Shown piece after piece: positions 19,663-28,085 of a stretch of DNA of 64,000 bases (position 1 is the first letter of the stretch; each line of letters starts with the position of its first letter). This stretch comes from DYRB01 sp963845265. GTDB lineage: Bacteria; Pseudomonadota; Gammaproteobacteria; Chromatiales; Chromatiaceae. The notes under the pieces were generated by a model. It was not told the DNA's origin and did not search any database. It saw only the letters and a program-made list of their open reading frames with translations. A program made the translations under genes and the position numbers. The DNA is taken from the NCBI GenBank assembly GCA_963845265.1, contig CAWJRN010000003.1, positions 434,001 to 498,000 of the forward strand, written 5' to 3'.

Positions 19663-21519
19663 ATGCTGAAAAAACTGTCTATCGCCACCGCAGTCAAGGC
19701 CGTCTGCTCGGCGGTGAGTCTAAGTGCCTGCCTGGGCGCAGGCGTCACCTATGCAGCCGACCAGGGCGTACGCCACCACGCCCAAGGTCAGTACGACACC
19801 GTTACTGCCACCTATACGGTGATCGAGGGTGACGACCTGATCGCCATCGGTGAGCGCTTCGAGATCCCAGTGGAGGCGCTGCAAAAACTAAACAAGCTGA
19901 CATCCGACGGGATCAAGGTCGGCGACAAGCTGGTGGTCGCCACCGCCGTTGCCCCGGAGGCTAGCCCGGGGGTCAGCGAGGAGACGCTCCAATCCCTGTC
20001 GGCGCCGAATTCGGTCGAGACGCGTATCGGTACCCTGGAGTTCAAGGACGGTGTGCCCACCGACGAGACCGCCAGCAAGGTGTACGAGACGCTGGACTTC
20101 ACCCGCGCGCTGAACGCCTACAACAACAGTTTTCGTGGCGCCTCGGCCTTGGGGCTCGTCAAGGGTTTCCAGAGCATCGGCGCACAGAGTGGCGACATCA
20201 TCATCTTCGAGGAGTTGATGGATGCGAGTTCCCTGTTCCTGACAGGGAATGCCGACACCGCCTATTATCTCGGTTGGGTCGATCTCTCTAAAGGACCAGT
20301 GGTGATTGAACAGCCCACTGACGGGCTCGGCGCGATCAACGACATGTGGTTTTCCTGGGTGACCGACGTGGGCAAGCCGGGGCCGGATCGCGGTCTGGGC
20401 GGCAAGTACCTGATCGTCGGCCCGGGGTATGACGGCCCGTTGCCCCAGAGCGGCTATTTCACAGCCCATTCCAAGACCAACAGGATCCTCTATGCCATGC
20501 GGGCCTTCATCAAGGATGGCAACGACCCCAAGCCGGCGATCGACAACATCAAGCAGAACCTGAAGATCTATCCCTACGTGCCCGGCAGCTACGGGACACC
20601 TATCGCCGAAGCCCTCAAGGGCGGGATCAGGCTGGCCGGCGAGCCGAAGATCCCAGAGATGAAGTTCATCAACGGCAGCGGCGTGGCGTTCAACACTATT
20701 CCGCCGAGCGATTACGGGTTTTTCGAGTGGATCAACGAGAACGTCCAGAACGAGCCCGCCACCAGTTATGACGTCGAACTCGCCGGCCAGCTTGCCGCCA
20801 TCGGTATCGCGCATGGCAAGGAGTTCAAGCCGGACGAGCGGATGAAGAAGATCCTGACCGAGGCCGCCGCGGTGGGTCAGGGATTCGGCCGCGCGCTGCA
20901 ATGGCAGTTCGCCGATGCGCATCCTGACTGGGCCCACTACGAGGGCTCGCAGTGGAGCTTGATGCTGTGGGAGGGCGGCGCGCTGTTCGAGACGCCCCCG
21001 CCCGCGTTCGAAGATGGGATGTTCAAGCCGCTGCCGCCTACAGGCGCGCGCACACTCGACAGTCGAACGGCCTTCTATTACGCCTACACTCTCGACAGCC
21101 CGGCAATGATCATGCAGATCCCGGGCGTGGGCTCGCAATACCTGATCGCCTTCCGAGACGCCAACGGCGATGTCTTCGACGGCGCCAAGACCTACAAGGT
21201 GACGTTGCCCAAGGACGTTCCGGCGGCAGCGTTCTGGTCGTTCACGCTCTACGACAACCAGACCCGCTCGATGCTGCAGACGCCGCAAAAATACCCACGT
21301 GCTGGCAGTCAGAGCTACCCCTCGCCCGCGGCCGAAGCGGCTGAGGATGGTTCGACCACGGTCTATTTCGCACCGAAGCAGCCGGAAGGCATTGCCCGCG
21401 GCAACTGGATCCAGACTGATCCGGCGAAGGGATATTTCAACATCCTGCGCCTCTATAGCCCGCTGCCGTCCTTCTTCGACAAGTCCTGGCGGCCGAGTGA
21501 GATCGAGCTGGTGAAGTGA
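19663..21519 (+). CDS. Secreted LysM-DUF1254/DUF1214 protein, paralogue 1
   Basis: A 618-residue exported protein. Residues 1-32 form a signal peptide ending TYA-AD. Residues 51-92 are a LysM peptidoglycan-binding motif (YTVIEGDDLIAIGERFEIPV). The rest matches the DUF1254 plus DUF1214 arrangement, with the conserved ending WSFTLYDNQTRSMLQTPQKY and the final RPSEIELVK. The biochemical function of DUF1254/DUF1214 is unknown. The start at 19663 follows an AGAGGT site. A second copy with the same domains lies at 25815-27545; the two share framework residues throughout but differ in loops. LysM suggests the protein is held at the cell wall. Confidence 0.8.
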   Translation: MLKKLSIATAVKAVCSAVSLSACLGAGVTYAADQGVRHHAQGQYDTVTATYTVIEGDDLIAIGERFEIPVEALQKLNKLTSDGIKVGDKLVVATAVAPEASPGVSEETLQSLSAPNSVETRIGTLEFKDGVPTDETASKVYETLDFTRALNAYNNSFRGASALGLVKGFQSIGAQSGDIIIFEELMDASSLFLTGNADTAYYLGWVDLSKGPVVIEQPTDGLGAINDMWFSWVTDVGKPGPDRGLGGKYLIVGPGYDGPLPQSGYFTAHSKTNRILYAMRAFIKDGNDPKPAIDNIKQNLKIYPYVPGSYGTPIAEALKGGIRLAGEPKIPEMKFINGSGVAFNTIPPSDYGFFEWINENVQNEPATSYDVELAGQLAAIGIAHGKEFKPDERMKKILTEAAAVGQGFGRALQWQFADAHPDWAHYEGSQWSLMLWEGGALFETPPPAFEDGMFKPLPPTGARTLDSRTAFYYAYTLDSPAMIMQIPGVGSQYLIAFRDANGDVFDGAKTYKVTLPKDVPAAAFWSFTLYDNQTRSMLQTPQKYPRAGSQSYPSPAAEAAEDGSTTVYFAPKQPEGIARGNWIQTDPAKGYFNILRLYSPLPSFFDKSWRPSEIELVK

Positions 21520-21630
21520 CCGAGACGCCTCCGGCATGGCAGAGCTGGCGCCGGTGGTCTCGCACGGCGACGCGACGCCGGAGCGTCAGCACTAGCTCCT
21601 ACGCTGGAAGATGACGGGAAGGAATTCTTC

Positions 21631-21664
21631 GTAGGCTGGGTTTCGCAAGCGCAACCCAGCCTAC
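21631..21664. repeat. Perfect hairpin repeat
   Basis: The 12-nt arms GTAGGCTGGGTT and AACCCAGCCTAC match perfectly around the loop TCGCAAGCGC. It is one of several short intergenic palindromes in this window with a related loop (see 25747, 27995, 45941). Confidence 0.85.
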
Positions 21665-21764
21665 CCGGTCCGCCTGATGATGCGGTTTCAGCAATATTTG
21701 CCCAGTCTCTGGAGCATGGGATCGAGATTGGAGCGACTGGCCAGCGATTTGGGGGTCCTTAAAA

Positions 21765-22589
21765 ATGCATTCCGTCGAGTTCCAACTGAGCGAGTATTTG
21801 GCGATCTTCTTCGTGTTGGGGGGCGTCAGCGGATTCGCGTCCGGGCTCTTCGGGATCGGGGGCGGCATTCTACGCATCCCTCTGTTTGCCCTGCTGTTCC
21901 CGGCATTTGGCATTCATGGTTCGATGGAAATGCATGTGGCGGCGGCGACCTCGTTGGCGCTCGCCGTGCCAAGCGGTGCGCTCGCGCTGGGCAAGCACCG
22001 CCGGCTGGGAAATCTCGATCCCGCCTATTTTCGGACCTGGGCCGTCGGACTCCTCCTCGGCGTGCTTGTGGGGCTCGCGATCAGTCGCTTCGCGAGCACC
22101 GGCTTCCTTACGATGGCCTTCATCGTCTTCCTCGCCACGATGGCAATCTACGTGGGTCTGGTCCCCGACCGCTACGTGATCCTGGAACGGCCTCCCCGTG
22201 GGCCGGCGAAGGGCGTGCTGAGTTGTGTCATCGGGGCATATTGCGTGATGATCGGCATCGGCGGTGGAAGTCTGGCGGCGCCAATCCTCAAGCTGTGCTC
22301 AATGCCGATCGCACGCGCTATCGCCATCGGGTCGGGGACATCGATGGTGGTTGCGGCGGTCGGAACGGTCGGTGGCATCTGGAATGGCTGGGATCTGCCG
22401 GGGCGCCCGAGCTGGACGCTCGGCTACGTCGATACGCTGATCTTTCTGGTCATGCTGCCGGGAGTGATCTACGCCACGCCGCGGGGTGTTGCAGTCGCAA
22501 CACGACTCGACAAGCAGATCCTCCAGCGGATCTATTCCGTGTTCCTAGTCGTCATCGTCGCCACAATGATTGCCCACTACCGGCACTGA
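21765..22589 (+). CDS. TauE/SafE-family membrane transporter
   Basis: A 274-residue membrane protein with about eight spans. The two family half-motifs are clear: GFASGLFGIGGGILRIPLFA near residue 23 and IGIGGGSLAAPILKL near residue 165. TauE/SafE (DUF81) proteins export sulfite, sulfoacetate or other small sulfur-containing anions, though many homologues have unknown substrates. In an organism predicted to oxidise sulfur compounds, sulfite export is reasonable, but this is inference. The gene sits alone between the LysM protein and the SEL1-repeat gene, 41 bp upstream of the latter. Confidence 0.85.
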   Translation: MHSVEFQLSEYLAIFFVLGGVSGFASGLFGIGGGILRIPLFALLFPAFGIHGSMEMHVAAATSLALAVPSGALALGKHRRLGNLDPAYFRTWAVGLLLGVLVGLAISRFASTGFLTMAFIVFLATMAIYVGLVPDRYVILERPPRGPAKGVLSCVIGAYCVMIGIGGGSLAAPILKLCSMPIARAIAIGSGTSMVVAAVGTVGGIWNGWDLPGRPSWTLGYVDTLIFLVMLPGVIYATPRGVAVATRLDKQILQRIYSVFLVVIVATMIAHYRH

Positions 22590-22630
22590 GCACCGCAATG
22601 GGTGAACCGGCGCCAACAAACGTTGAGAGC

Positions 22631-23264
22631 ATGCCGTTGAAAAAAATTGCGCTGTTCTGTTTTTGTTTCGTGCTCAGCGCGCAGTCGGCGTTCGCCGGCT
22701 TCGATGAAGCCGCTGCCGCCTTCGCGGTTGGGGACTATGTCCAAGGCGCTGAAAGAAATTCGCCCGCTAGCCGAGCAGGGCGATCCGCGCAGCCAGTACG
22801 CGATGGGGGTGCTCTACGAAAACGGCTTTGCGGTGACAAAGGACCTGCCGCAGGCCGCAGCCTGGTACCTGAAGGCCGCAGAACAAGGCAACACCGATGC
22901 ACAGTACAACCTCGGCGCGATGAACGAGCACGGCCTTGGCATGCCAGTCAATTACGTCGAGGCCGCACGTTGGTATCGTCCGGCTGCCGAGCAGGGCGAC
23001 ATCGACGCGCTGAGTAACCTGGGTGTGCTCTATCAGAATGGCCAGGGTGTGCCGCAGGACAAGGTGCTGGCACTGGCGCTGTATAACGTCTCAGTCGCCT
23101 ATGCGGCAGGGGGCCAGACGCAAGCCGCGCAGAATCGTCAGATCTTGGCCAACCAGATGCCGCTGGACGATGTGAAGAAGGCCCAGGCGCTTACAGAAAG
23201 GTTGCTCGAACGGGGCAATTTGAGGTCGGGACTGGGGGCCTATCTGCAACAACCTCAGCAGTAA
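22631..23264 (+). CDS. Secreted SEL1-repeat (TPR-like) protein, frameshifted
   Basis: Starts MPLKKIALFCFCFVLSAQSA, a signal peptide ending AFA-GF. One extra G at about 22739 breaks the frame between AVGDY and SKALKEIRPLAEQGDPRSQY; the span is 3n+1. The mature protein has three SEL1 repeats (for example AMGVLYENGFAV, NLGAMNEHGLGM, NLGVLYQNGQGV), each about 36 residues, followed by a short helical tail. SEL1 repeats are helical-hairpin scaffolds for protein contacts, often periplasmic. The partner is unknown. Confidence 0.8.
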
Positions 23265-23357
23265 ATCCCTGCCATCCCTGCCGACGAAACCGGCGGCACC
23301 GCGTCGCTTCGTGAGGGTGGCCTATCAGGAGACGGCGGTGGAGCCGGACGAGCCAGC

Positions 23358-23390
23358 CTATGTTCAATGGCACTATGCCGTTGAACATAG
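23358..23390. terminator. Stem-loop after SEL1 gene
   Basis: Arms CTATGTTCAATGGC and GCCGTTGAACATAG pair at 13 of 14 positions with a 5-nt loop. It sits 94 bp after the SEL1-repeat stop and ahead of the convergent repeat-protein gene. There is no T tract, so terminator activity is a guess. Confidence 0.5.
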
Positions 23391-23548
23391 AAGGCCCGGA
23401 GACGTCAGCGCAAAAGAGCGACGCGGCCCCTGAGGCCGCGCCGATACTCGTGCTTCGTGCCCGCATCAGTCGCCGGGCTACCATTTGGCCTCGGTTCGCA
23501 GGGAAGGTCCCCCTAGTCGCCTGCTTTCCGGACGGCTTCTTGCCCCGC

Positions 23549-23933
23549 TTACTTCTTCTCGCCCTTCAACTGGGCGGAATTCCCGGGGTTCATGGGCTCG
23601 TCGCCGGAGACTGGTATGAGCTTCTTTCTTCAGCATCGCTTCCGTTTTCGCCTGGGCTGCTGCAGATGGATTGGGAGCCTTGATCTGGGCGGAATTCCCG
23701 ACATTCATAGGCTCGTCGCCGGAGACTTGCGTAGCTTCCTTCTTCAGCATCGCTTCCGTTTTCGCCTGGGCTGCTGCAGATGGATCGGGAGCCTTGATCT
23801 GGGCGGAATTCCCGACATTCATGGGCTCGTCGCCGGACACAAGCGGGGTTGCCGGTTGCGCGGCGAGGGCAGTGCCGCCGACGGTCAGTGCGAGTGCGGT
23901 AGCCGAAAAAGCAAAGATATGCTTCAGGGTCAT
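23549..23933 (-). CDS. Small exported protein of tandem 38-residue repeats, frameshifted
   Basis: Starts at the ATG at 23933 after a GGAGAA site and encodes a signal peptide (MTLKHIFAFSATALALTVGG) ending ALA-AQ. The mature protein is a tandem repeat of about 38 residues starting SGDEPMNVGNSAQIKAP and ending TEAMLKKEATQV, with two full units and a partial third. The repeat is also clear in the DNA, about 114 bp per unit (roughly 23605-23840). At the junction to the third unit (about 23608-23616) one extra base throws the frame off; corrected, the third unit reads SGDEPMNPGNSAQLKGEKK and stops at 23549. Uncorrected, the frame runs to 23478. I do not recognise the family and no function is known to me. 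Confidence 0.65.
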
Positions 23934-24177
23934 GGTTGAGTTCTCCAAATGTGGCAAAGTTCGCTTCAACTCAAGCGGCCCACCCGAACCTGCGTGGGCC
24001 GACGAGGCCCGGCCGGGAACGGTCGGGCACTCACGCCTAGTGTATACACCACGCATCCCCTGTCCGTCCAGAATCGCCGGCTCGGCGTACAGATTGTCGC
24101 GAAATGGAAATCACATGGCGTTACGCTTCCTGTAGAGTTGCGCGTTCGCCTCAACTTTGAACCGAAGGACGATCACT

Positions 24178-24762
24178 ATGAACAATAGGCTGTTGAGAAT
24201 GACCACCGCGGCTGTCATCGCCGCCGCGCTGCCCCTCTTCACCGCGTGCAGCTCCATGGAGTCGGGCGCCCAGGGCACCGAGCCCGGTGCCGTAGCGGTC
24301 GCTACCGTCCAGGTGACCGCCACGGTCAAGGCGGTGGACCAGCGCAATCGCACCGTCACGCTGGCTGGCTCAAATGGCAAGCCGACGACCTACAAGGTGG
24401 GTAAGGATGCGGTCAACTTTGACCAAATTCGGGTCGGAGACCGCGTCACGCTCACACTGACCGAGGCCATCGCCGTGTACCTGCGTGAACAAGGTACTCC
24501 GCCAAGCGTCGGCGAAGGGGCCGCGGTTGCGCTGGCGCCTCAGGGGGCGATGCCCGGTGGTGTTGTGGCCACCACGACGGAGGTAACTGCCCGTGTGGTG
24601 TCCGTTGACACCAGCGCGCGTAAGGTGACCCTGGAGCTTCCCGATGCAAGCGAGCGAACGGTGAGCGTGAACCCGAGCATCGACCTGGCGAAGGTCTCGC
24701 CGGGTGGCGCGGTCACGGTGCAGGTCGCCGACGCCGTAGCCATTTCAGTCGATAGGCCTTAG
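24178..24762 (+). CDS. Lipoprotein with two repeated beta-domains
   Basis: A 194-residue protein with a lipoprotein signal: hydrophobic residues 9-23, then lipobox FTAC with C24 as the lipidation site. Residues 45-100 and 130-192 look like two copies of one domain: VTATVKAVDQRNRTVTLAG against VTARVVSVDTSARKVTLELP, each ending in a VGDRVTLTLTEA- or GGAVTVQVADA-like strand. The all-beta pattern suggests an OB-like or similar small barrel, but I do not recognise the family. ATG 24178 follows GAAGGACG; an in-frame TTG at 24157 is less likely. Confidence 0.7.
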   Translation: MNNRLLRMTTAAVIAAALPLFTACSSMESGAQGTEPGAVAVATVQVTATVKAVDQRNRTVTLAGSNGKPTTYKVGKDAVNFDQIRVGDRVTLTLTEAIAVYLREQGTPPSVGEGAAVALAPQGAMPGGVVATTTEVTARVVSVDTSARKVTLELPDASERTVSVNPSIDLAKVSPGGAVTVQVADAVAISVDRP

Positions 24763-24860
24763 GTCCGTCCGTTACCGCCATCGGGTCCGGGGGCGGTGTC
24801 GTATCGGGCGAAGGGGCAGCCCTGTCTTCAAATTGATCGTGAATCGCAGAGGAGATCGAC

Positions 24861-25460
24861 GTGACCGCAAGCAACGACAAAACCACGGAGACGGCAGTGG
24901 CCGCTGTGTTCGGAGCATTGGAAAGGAACTGGGGCTGGCTACTGGCGTTCGGGATCGTCTCGATCCTGCTTGGGTCCGTTGGGCTCTATATGACCTTCGG
25001 TTTGACCATGGCGACCGTGGTGTTCTTCGGCGCTCTGATTCTGGCTGGGGGCCTGCTGCAACTGGTGCAGGCCTTCGGGTGCAAGGGCTGGAAGGGCGTA
25101 CTGGCGCATGTGCTCATTGCCCTGCTCTATGTGGCGGCAGGGATACTGATCATGGTCGATCCCGTGCTTGCATCCAGTTTGCTGACCCTTGTCCTGGCGG
25201 GCATCCTCATGGCCGTGGGTCTGGTCCGCATCATGATGGCCTTCCAGGTCCGGGGAGCGGCCGAGGGTTGGTACTGGGCGCTGCTCGCGGGGCTTGTGTC
25301 GATTCTGCTCGGCGGCATGATCGTCGCCCAATGGCCGGCATCGGGTCTGTGGGTGATCGGTCTGTTCGTGGCCATCGAACTTATCGTCAATGGCTGGTCT
25401 TATGTCTTCCTTGCCCTGGGCGCACGCAAGGCCGGACAAGTCCAGACCACACCCATCTGA
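24861..25460 (+). CDS. hdeD: HdeD-family (DUF308) membrane protein
   Basis: A 199-residue membrane protein with six predicted spans in three hairpin repeats (for example WLLAFGIVSILLGSVGLYMT, ILIMVDPVLASSLLTLVLAG, AGLVSILLGGMIVAQWPAS). This is the HdeD/DUF308 pattern. In E. coli HdeD supports acid resistance at high cell density, possibly by stabilising the inner membrane; the mechanism is unknown. The start is a GTG at 24861 after GAGGAGATCG. It belongs with other likely acid-stress genes here (glutamate decarboxylase, proton ATPase), though these are not adjacent. Confidence 0.88.
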   Translation: MTASNDKTTETAVAAVFGALERNWGWLLAFGIVSILLGSVGLYMTFGLTMATVVFFGALILAGGLLQLVQAFGCKGWKGVLAHVLIALLYVAAGILIMVDPVLASSLLTLVLAGILMAVGLVRIMMAFQVRGAAEGWYWALLAGLVSILLGGMIVAQWPASGLWVIGLFVAIELIVNGWSYVFLALGARKAGQVQTTPI

Positions 25461-25524
25461 GGCGCGGCTAGTACGGCGCGTCGATACGGATCGGAATTTG
25501 TAGCCACGAAAGAGGAGACCCGCA

Positions 25525-25716
25525 ATGAGTGACATCGAAAACATCGAGCTGGCGCGCTACCGCCGCGAGATCGTCGAGGATCTGCGGCACATGCTGAAAA
25601 AATACAGCCGCATCATGGAGTGGGACGTGCCGGACGTGGTGGACGAGGGCGCTACCCGTAAGCTGATCCTTAAGTCGTTGAGGGCCGCCCTCGCCGAGGT
25701 TGAGGCAGAGGGCTAG
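25525..25716 (+). CDS. Conserved small hypothetical protein
   Basis: A 63-residue soluble, mostly helical protein beginning MSDIENIELARYRREIVEDL and containing WDVPDVVDEGATRKLILKS. A strong GAGGAGA ribosome-binding site lies 8 nt upstream, which supports real translation. It sits between hdeD and the second LysM-DUF1254 gene, on the same strand. I do not recognise the family. Confidence 0.65.
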   Translation: MSDIENIELARYRREIVEDLRHMLKKYSRIMEWDVPDVVDEGATRKLILKSLRAALAEVEAEG

Positions 25717-25746
25717 CACGGCCGCGCGCAAGTCCACCCAACAACG

Positions 25747-25777
25747 GTAGGGTGGATAAGCGTAGCGCATCCACTCT
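25747..25777. repeat. Hairpin repeat overlapping a false start
   Basis: TAGGGTGGAT and ATCCACTCT arms surround AAGCGTAGCGC. It belongs to the same loop family as 21631 and 27995. The in-frame ATG at 25752 of the next gene lies inside this repeat, which argues that translation starts further downstream. Confidence 0.7.
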
Positions 25778-25814
25778 CAACCCAGACCGGGAGACCCTAC
25801 CCAATGACTCTACA

Positions 25815-27545
25815 GTGTTCCGAAGTACCACGGTTCGCGCCGCGGTATGCTATGGGGTGCTGACTGTCGTGGCCTGCCTCTGTCTCGGCACCGCGCAGGC
25901 CGGGGATAACGGGGCTCGCCATCACGCGGAAGGCGAATACGACAGCGCCACCGCGACCTACACCGTGGTCAAGGGCGACGACCTCGCGGCCATCGCCGAG
26001 CGCCTGGGCGTCAGTGTCGCGGAGCTGCGCGGGGCGAATGGCCTGACATCCGACCTCATCGAGCCTGGTCAGAAGCTGGTCGCCGGCCCGGCAGCGAGTT
26101 CCGCGGCTCAGGCCGAGTACAAGTACACAACCCCCATCGCGCCTGGCGTCATGGTGCCGGACAAGGTCGAAACCTCCATCGGCACCCTGAACCTGAACTA
26201 CGGCTATCCCGATGACGCGACCACCCAGAAGGTCTATGACAATCTGGATGCCTCTCGTGCGCTGCAGGCCTACCTGCTGGGCATCCCGATCGTGAACCAG
26301 GTCGGCATGCGTGCCACCCTGCGCGAGTTTGGACCCGTTAACCAGACGGACGTGATCTGGGAAGACCTAGTGGACTCGAGGACCGTGGAGCTCACGGCAA
26401 ACGACAACACCGTCTACAGTTTTATCTGGCTCGATACGAGCAAGGGACCCCTGGTCGTGGAGGTTCCACCCATGGTCCTGGGGCTCATTGATGACTTCTG
26501 GTATCGCTGGGTTGCGGACGTCGGTATCACGGGTGCGGACAAGGGCAAGGGCGGCAAGTATCTGATCCTGCCTCCGGGGTACACGGGCGACGTGCCGGAC
26601 GGCTATTTCGTCGTACGGCCGAGCACCTACGGTAACTGGATGCCCTTCCGATCCTTCCTGGTCGATGGCTCGACCAAGCCTGGCGTCGAATCGGTCAAGA
26701 AGCACCTGAAGATCTATCAGCTTGCCGATGCGGCCAATCCTCCCGAGATCAAGTACGCCAATGCCTCCGGCATCCCCACGAACTTTGTTCCCCCCGGGGA
26801 CTATTCATTCTGGACCATGCTGAACCAAGTCATTCAGGAAGAACCCAGCGAGGGGAGCGATCCCACGACCCTGGGTTTGTTTGCCTCGATCGGCATCCAG
26901 AAGGGCAAGCCCTTCGATCCCGACGCCCGGATGAAGAAGATCCTGGAGGATGCCGCAAACATCGGTGCCGTGACCGCCAGGGCAATCGCCTTCAGGATGC
27001 GCGAGAAGGACGCCTACTTCTATCCTGACAGCCCATGGCGTCTGCCCTTCTTCGGCGGCTACAAGTTCGAGGTCTCGCCCGGCGTGGCCAATCTGGATGG
27101 CGCGGCCTTCTTTTACTATTTCGCCACCGGCGTCACCCCGGCCATGGCGGAGAAGATGGTGGGCAAGGGTTCGCAATATCCCTGGTGCGCACAGGACTCG
27201 GACGGCAACCCGTTCGAGGGCGGGAAGCACTACAAGCTGCACCTGCCGCCGAACGTTCCGGTCAAAGACTTCTGGTCGGTCATCGTCTACGACAACCAGA
27301 CGCGCTCGATGATCCAGACCGATCAGCAGTTCCCCAGCGTCAGCAGCCAGAACAAGGCCATGCAGGTCAACGAGGACGGCTCGGTCGATGTCTATTTCGG
27401 CCCCAAGGCCCCGGCAGGCAAGGAGAACAATTGGGTGCAGACCATTCCCGGCAAGGGCTGGTTCACGATCCTGCGCCTTTACGGTCCGCTTGAGCCCTGG
27501 TTCAACCAGACCTGGCGCCCCGGGGAGATCGAGCTGCAACCCTAG
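25815..27545 (+). CDS. Secreted LysM-DUF1254/DUF1214 protein, paralogue 2
   Basis: About 576 residues from a GTG at 25815; this start gives a compact signal peptide (FRSTTVRAAVCYGVLTVVA to TAQA-GD). The frame is open back to an ATG at 25752, but that lies in a palindromic repeat. A LysM motif follows (YTVVKGDDLAAIAERLGVSV), then DUF1254 and DUF1214 sequence including FWSVIVYDNQTRSMIQTDQQ and the ending WRPGEIELQP. It shares domain order, HHAEGEYDSATATYT and many core residues with the protein at 19663-21519, so the two are paralogues. Function is unknown; both copies bracket a set of small envelope and stress genes. Confidence 0.78.
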   Translation: MFRSTTVRAAVCYGVLTVVACLCLGTAQAGDNGARHHAEGEYDSATATYTVVKGDDLAAIAERLGVSVAELRGANGLTSDLIEPGQKLVAGPAASSAAQAEYKYTTPIAPGVMVPDKVETSIGTLNLNYGYPDDATTQKVYDNLDASRALQAYLLGIPIVNQVGMRATLREFGPVNQTDVIWEDLVDSRTVELTANDNTVYSFIWLDTSKGPLVVEVPPMVLGLIDDFWYRWVADVGITGADKGKGGKYLILPPGYTGDVPDGYFVVRPSTYGNWMPFRSFLVDGSTKPGVESVKKHLKIYQLADAANPPEIKYANASGIPTNFVPPGDYSFWTMLNQVIQEEPSEGSDPTTLGLFASIGIQKGKPFDPDARMKKILEDAANIGAVTARAIAFRMREKDAYFYPDSPWRLPFFGGYKFEVSPGVANLDGAAFFYYFATGVTPAMAEKMVGKGSQYPWCAQDSDGNPFEGGKHYKLHLPPNVPVKDFWSVIVYDNQTRSMIQTDQQFPSVSSQNKAMQVNEDGSVDVYFGPKAPAGKENNWVQTIPGKGWFTILRLYGPLEPWFNQTWRPGEIELQP

Positions 27546-27700
27546 TGCCTTGGTTGCACTCGTTGCTAGGCGCCTGGCGGTAAGTTCGACAGGCGCCTAG
27601 TGTGGGACCAGTTTCCGCCTTTACCTCGGTTGCCCGACCGCTGAGGATTCGCGGCATTCCAGGGCAAGCAATGCGATAGGCACAGGTCTCCACCCAGACC

Positions 27701-27928
27701 ATGGAGCGCACCACACCGCTGCTGCTGCCCTGGGACGAGACCTTCGACATCGGTGCGGACACAGGCACGCCTGTCGACGACAAGGACTACCAGGTGCCGT
27801 TCAAGCTGACCGCGAAGATCGACAAGCTGACCATTGCCCTGGACCCGCCGAAGCTCACGCCCGAGGACCTGAAGAAGCTCAAGGACGCGGAGGCGAAGGC
27901 GGCGGACGGCGCCTTGGGGCCGGGTTAG
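27701..27928 (+). pseudogene. C-terminal remnant of an arylsulfatase
   Basis: A 75-codon frame beginning MERTTPLLLPWDETFDIGAD and continuing TGTPVDDKDYQVPFKLTAKI, ending in a Lys-rich helix. The segment D-E-T-F-D-x-G-x-D-T-G-T-P-V with YQVPFK is the usual end of large type I arylsulfatases. The catalytic part, with the formylglycine C/S-x-P-x-R motif, is absent and stops precede the fragment, so this is a 5'-truncated remnant. It may have been eroded next to the repeats that follow. Confidence 0.6.
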
Positions 27929-27994
27929 TCCTGAGTTGAGTCGCGGCTGGCCGGTTTGGCCAACTGCGGTCGATGCCAGGACCGCAATTTCCGT

Positions 27995-28080
27995 ACGCTG
28001 GGTAGAGCGAAGCGAAACCCAGCGTTTCGTCTGAACCATTTGCGCTAATTTGCGTTCATTTGCGGCCAAATTGCTTTTTC
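27995..28080. repeat. Two adjacent intergenic repeats
   Basis: First a hairpin: ACGCTGGGT and ACCCAGCGT (27995-28003 and 28017-28025) around AGAGCGAAGCGAA. Then a copy of a second repeat, TGAACCATTTGCGCTAATTT followed by GCGTTCATTTGCGGCC (about 28032-28070). Related copies of the second repeat lie at 47352-47395 (inverted) and 47459-47480. Confidence 0.7.
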
Positions 28081-28085
28081 CAGGG

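Noticed and set aside
21677..23017. 446-codon frame spanning the TauE/SafE and SEL1 genes
   Set aside because: It overlaps the real transporter in another frame; only its end (MPLKKIALFCF onward) is real, as the start of the SEL1 protein.
23600..23840. CRISPR-like look of the tandem repeat
   Set aside because: The units are about 114 bp, adjacent without spacers and in frame within a coding gene, so it is a coding tandem repeat.
25752..25814. Upstream ATG for the second LysM-DUF1254 gene
   Set aside because: The codons lie in a palindromic repeat, lack a ribosome-binding site and would put a charged stretch ahead of the signal peptide.
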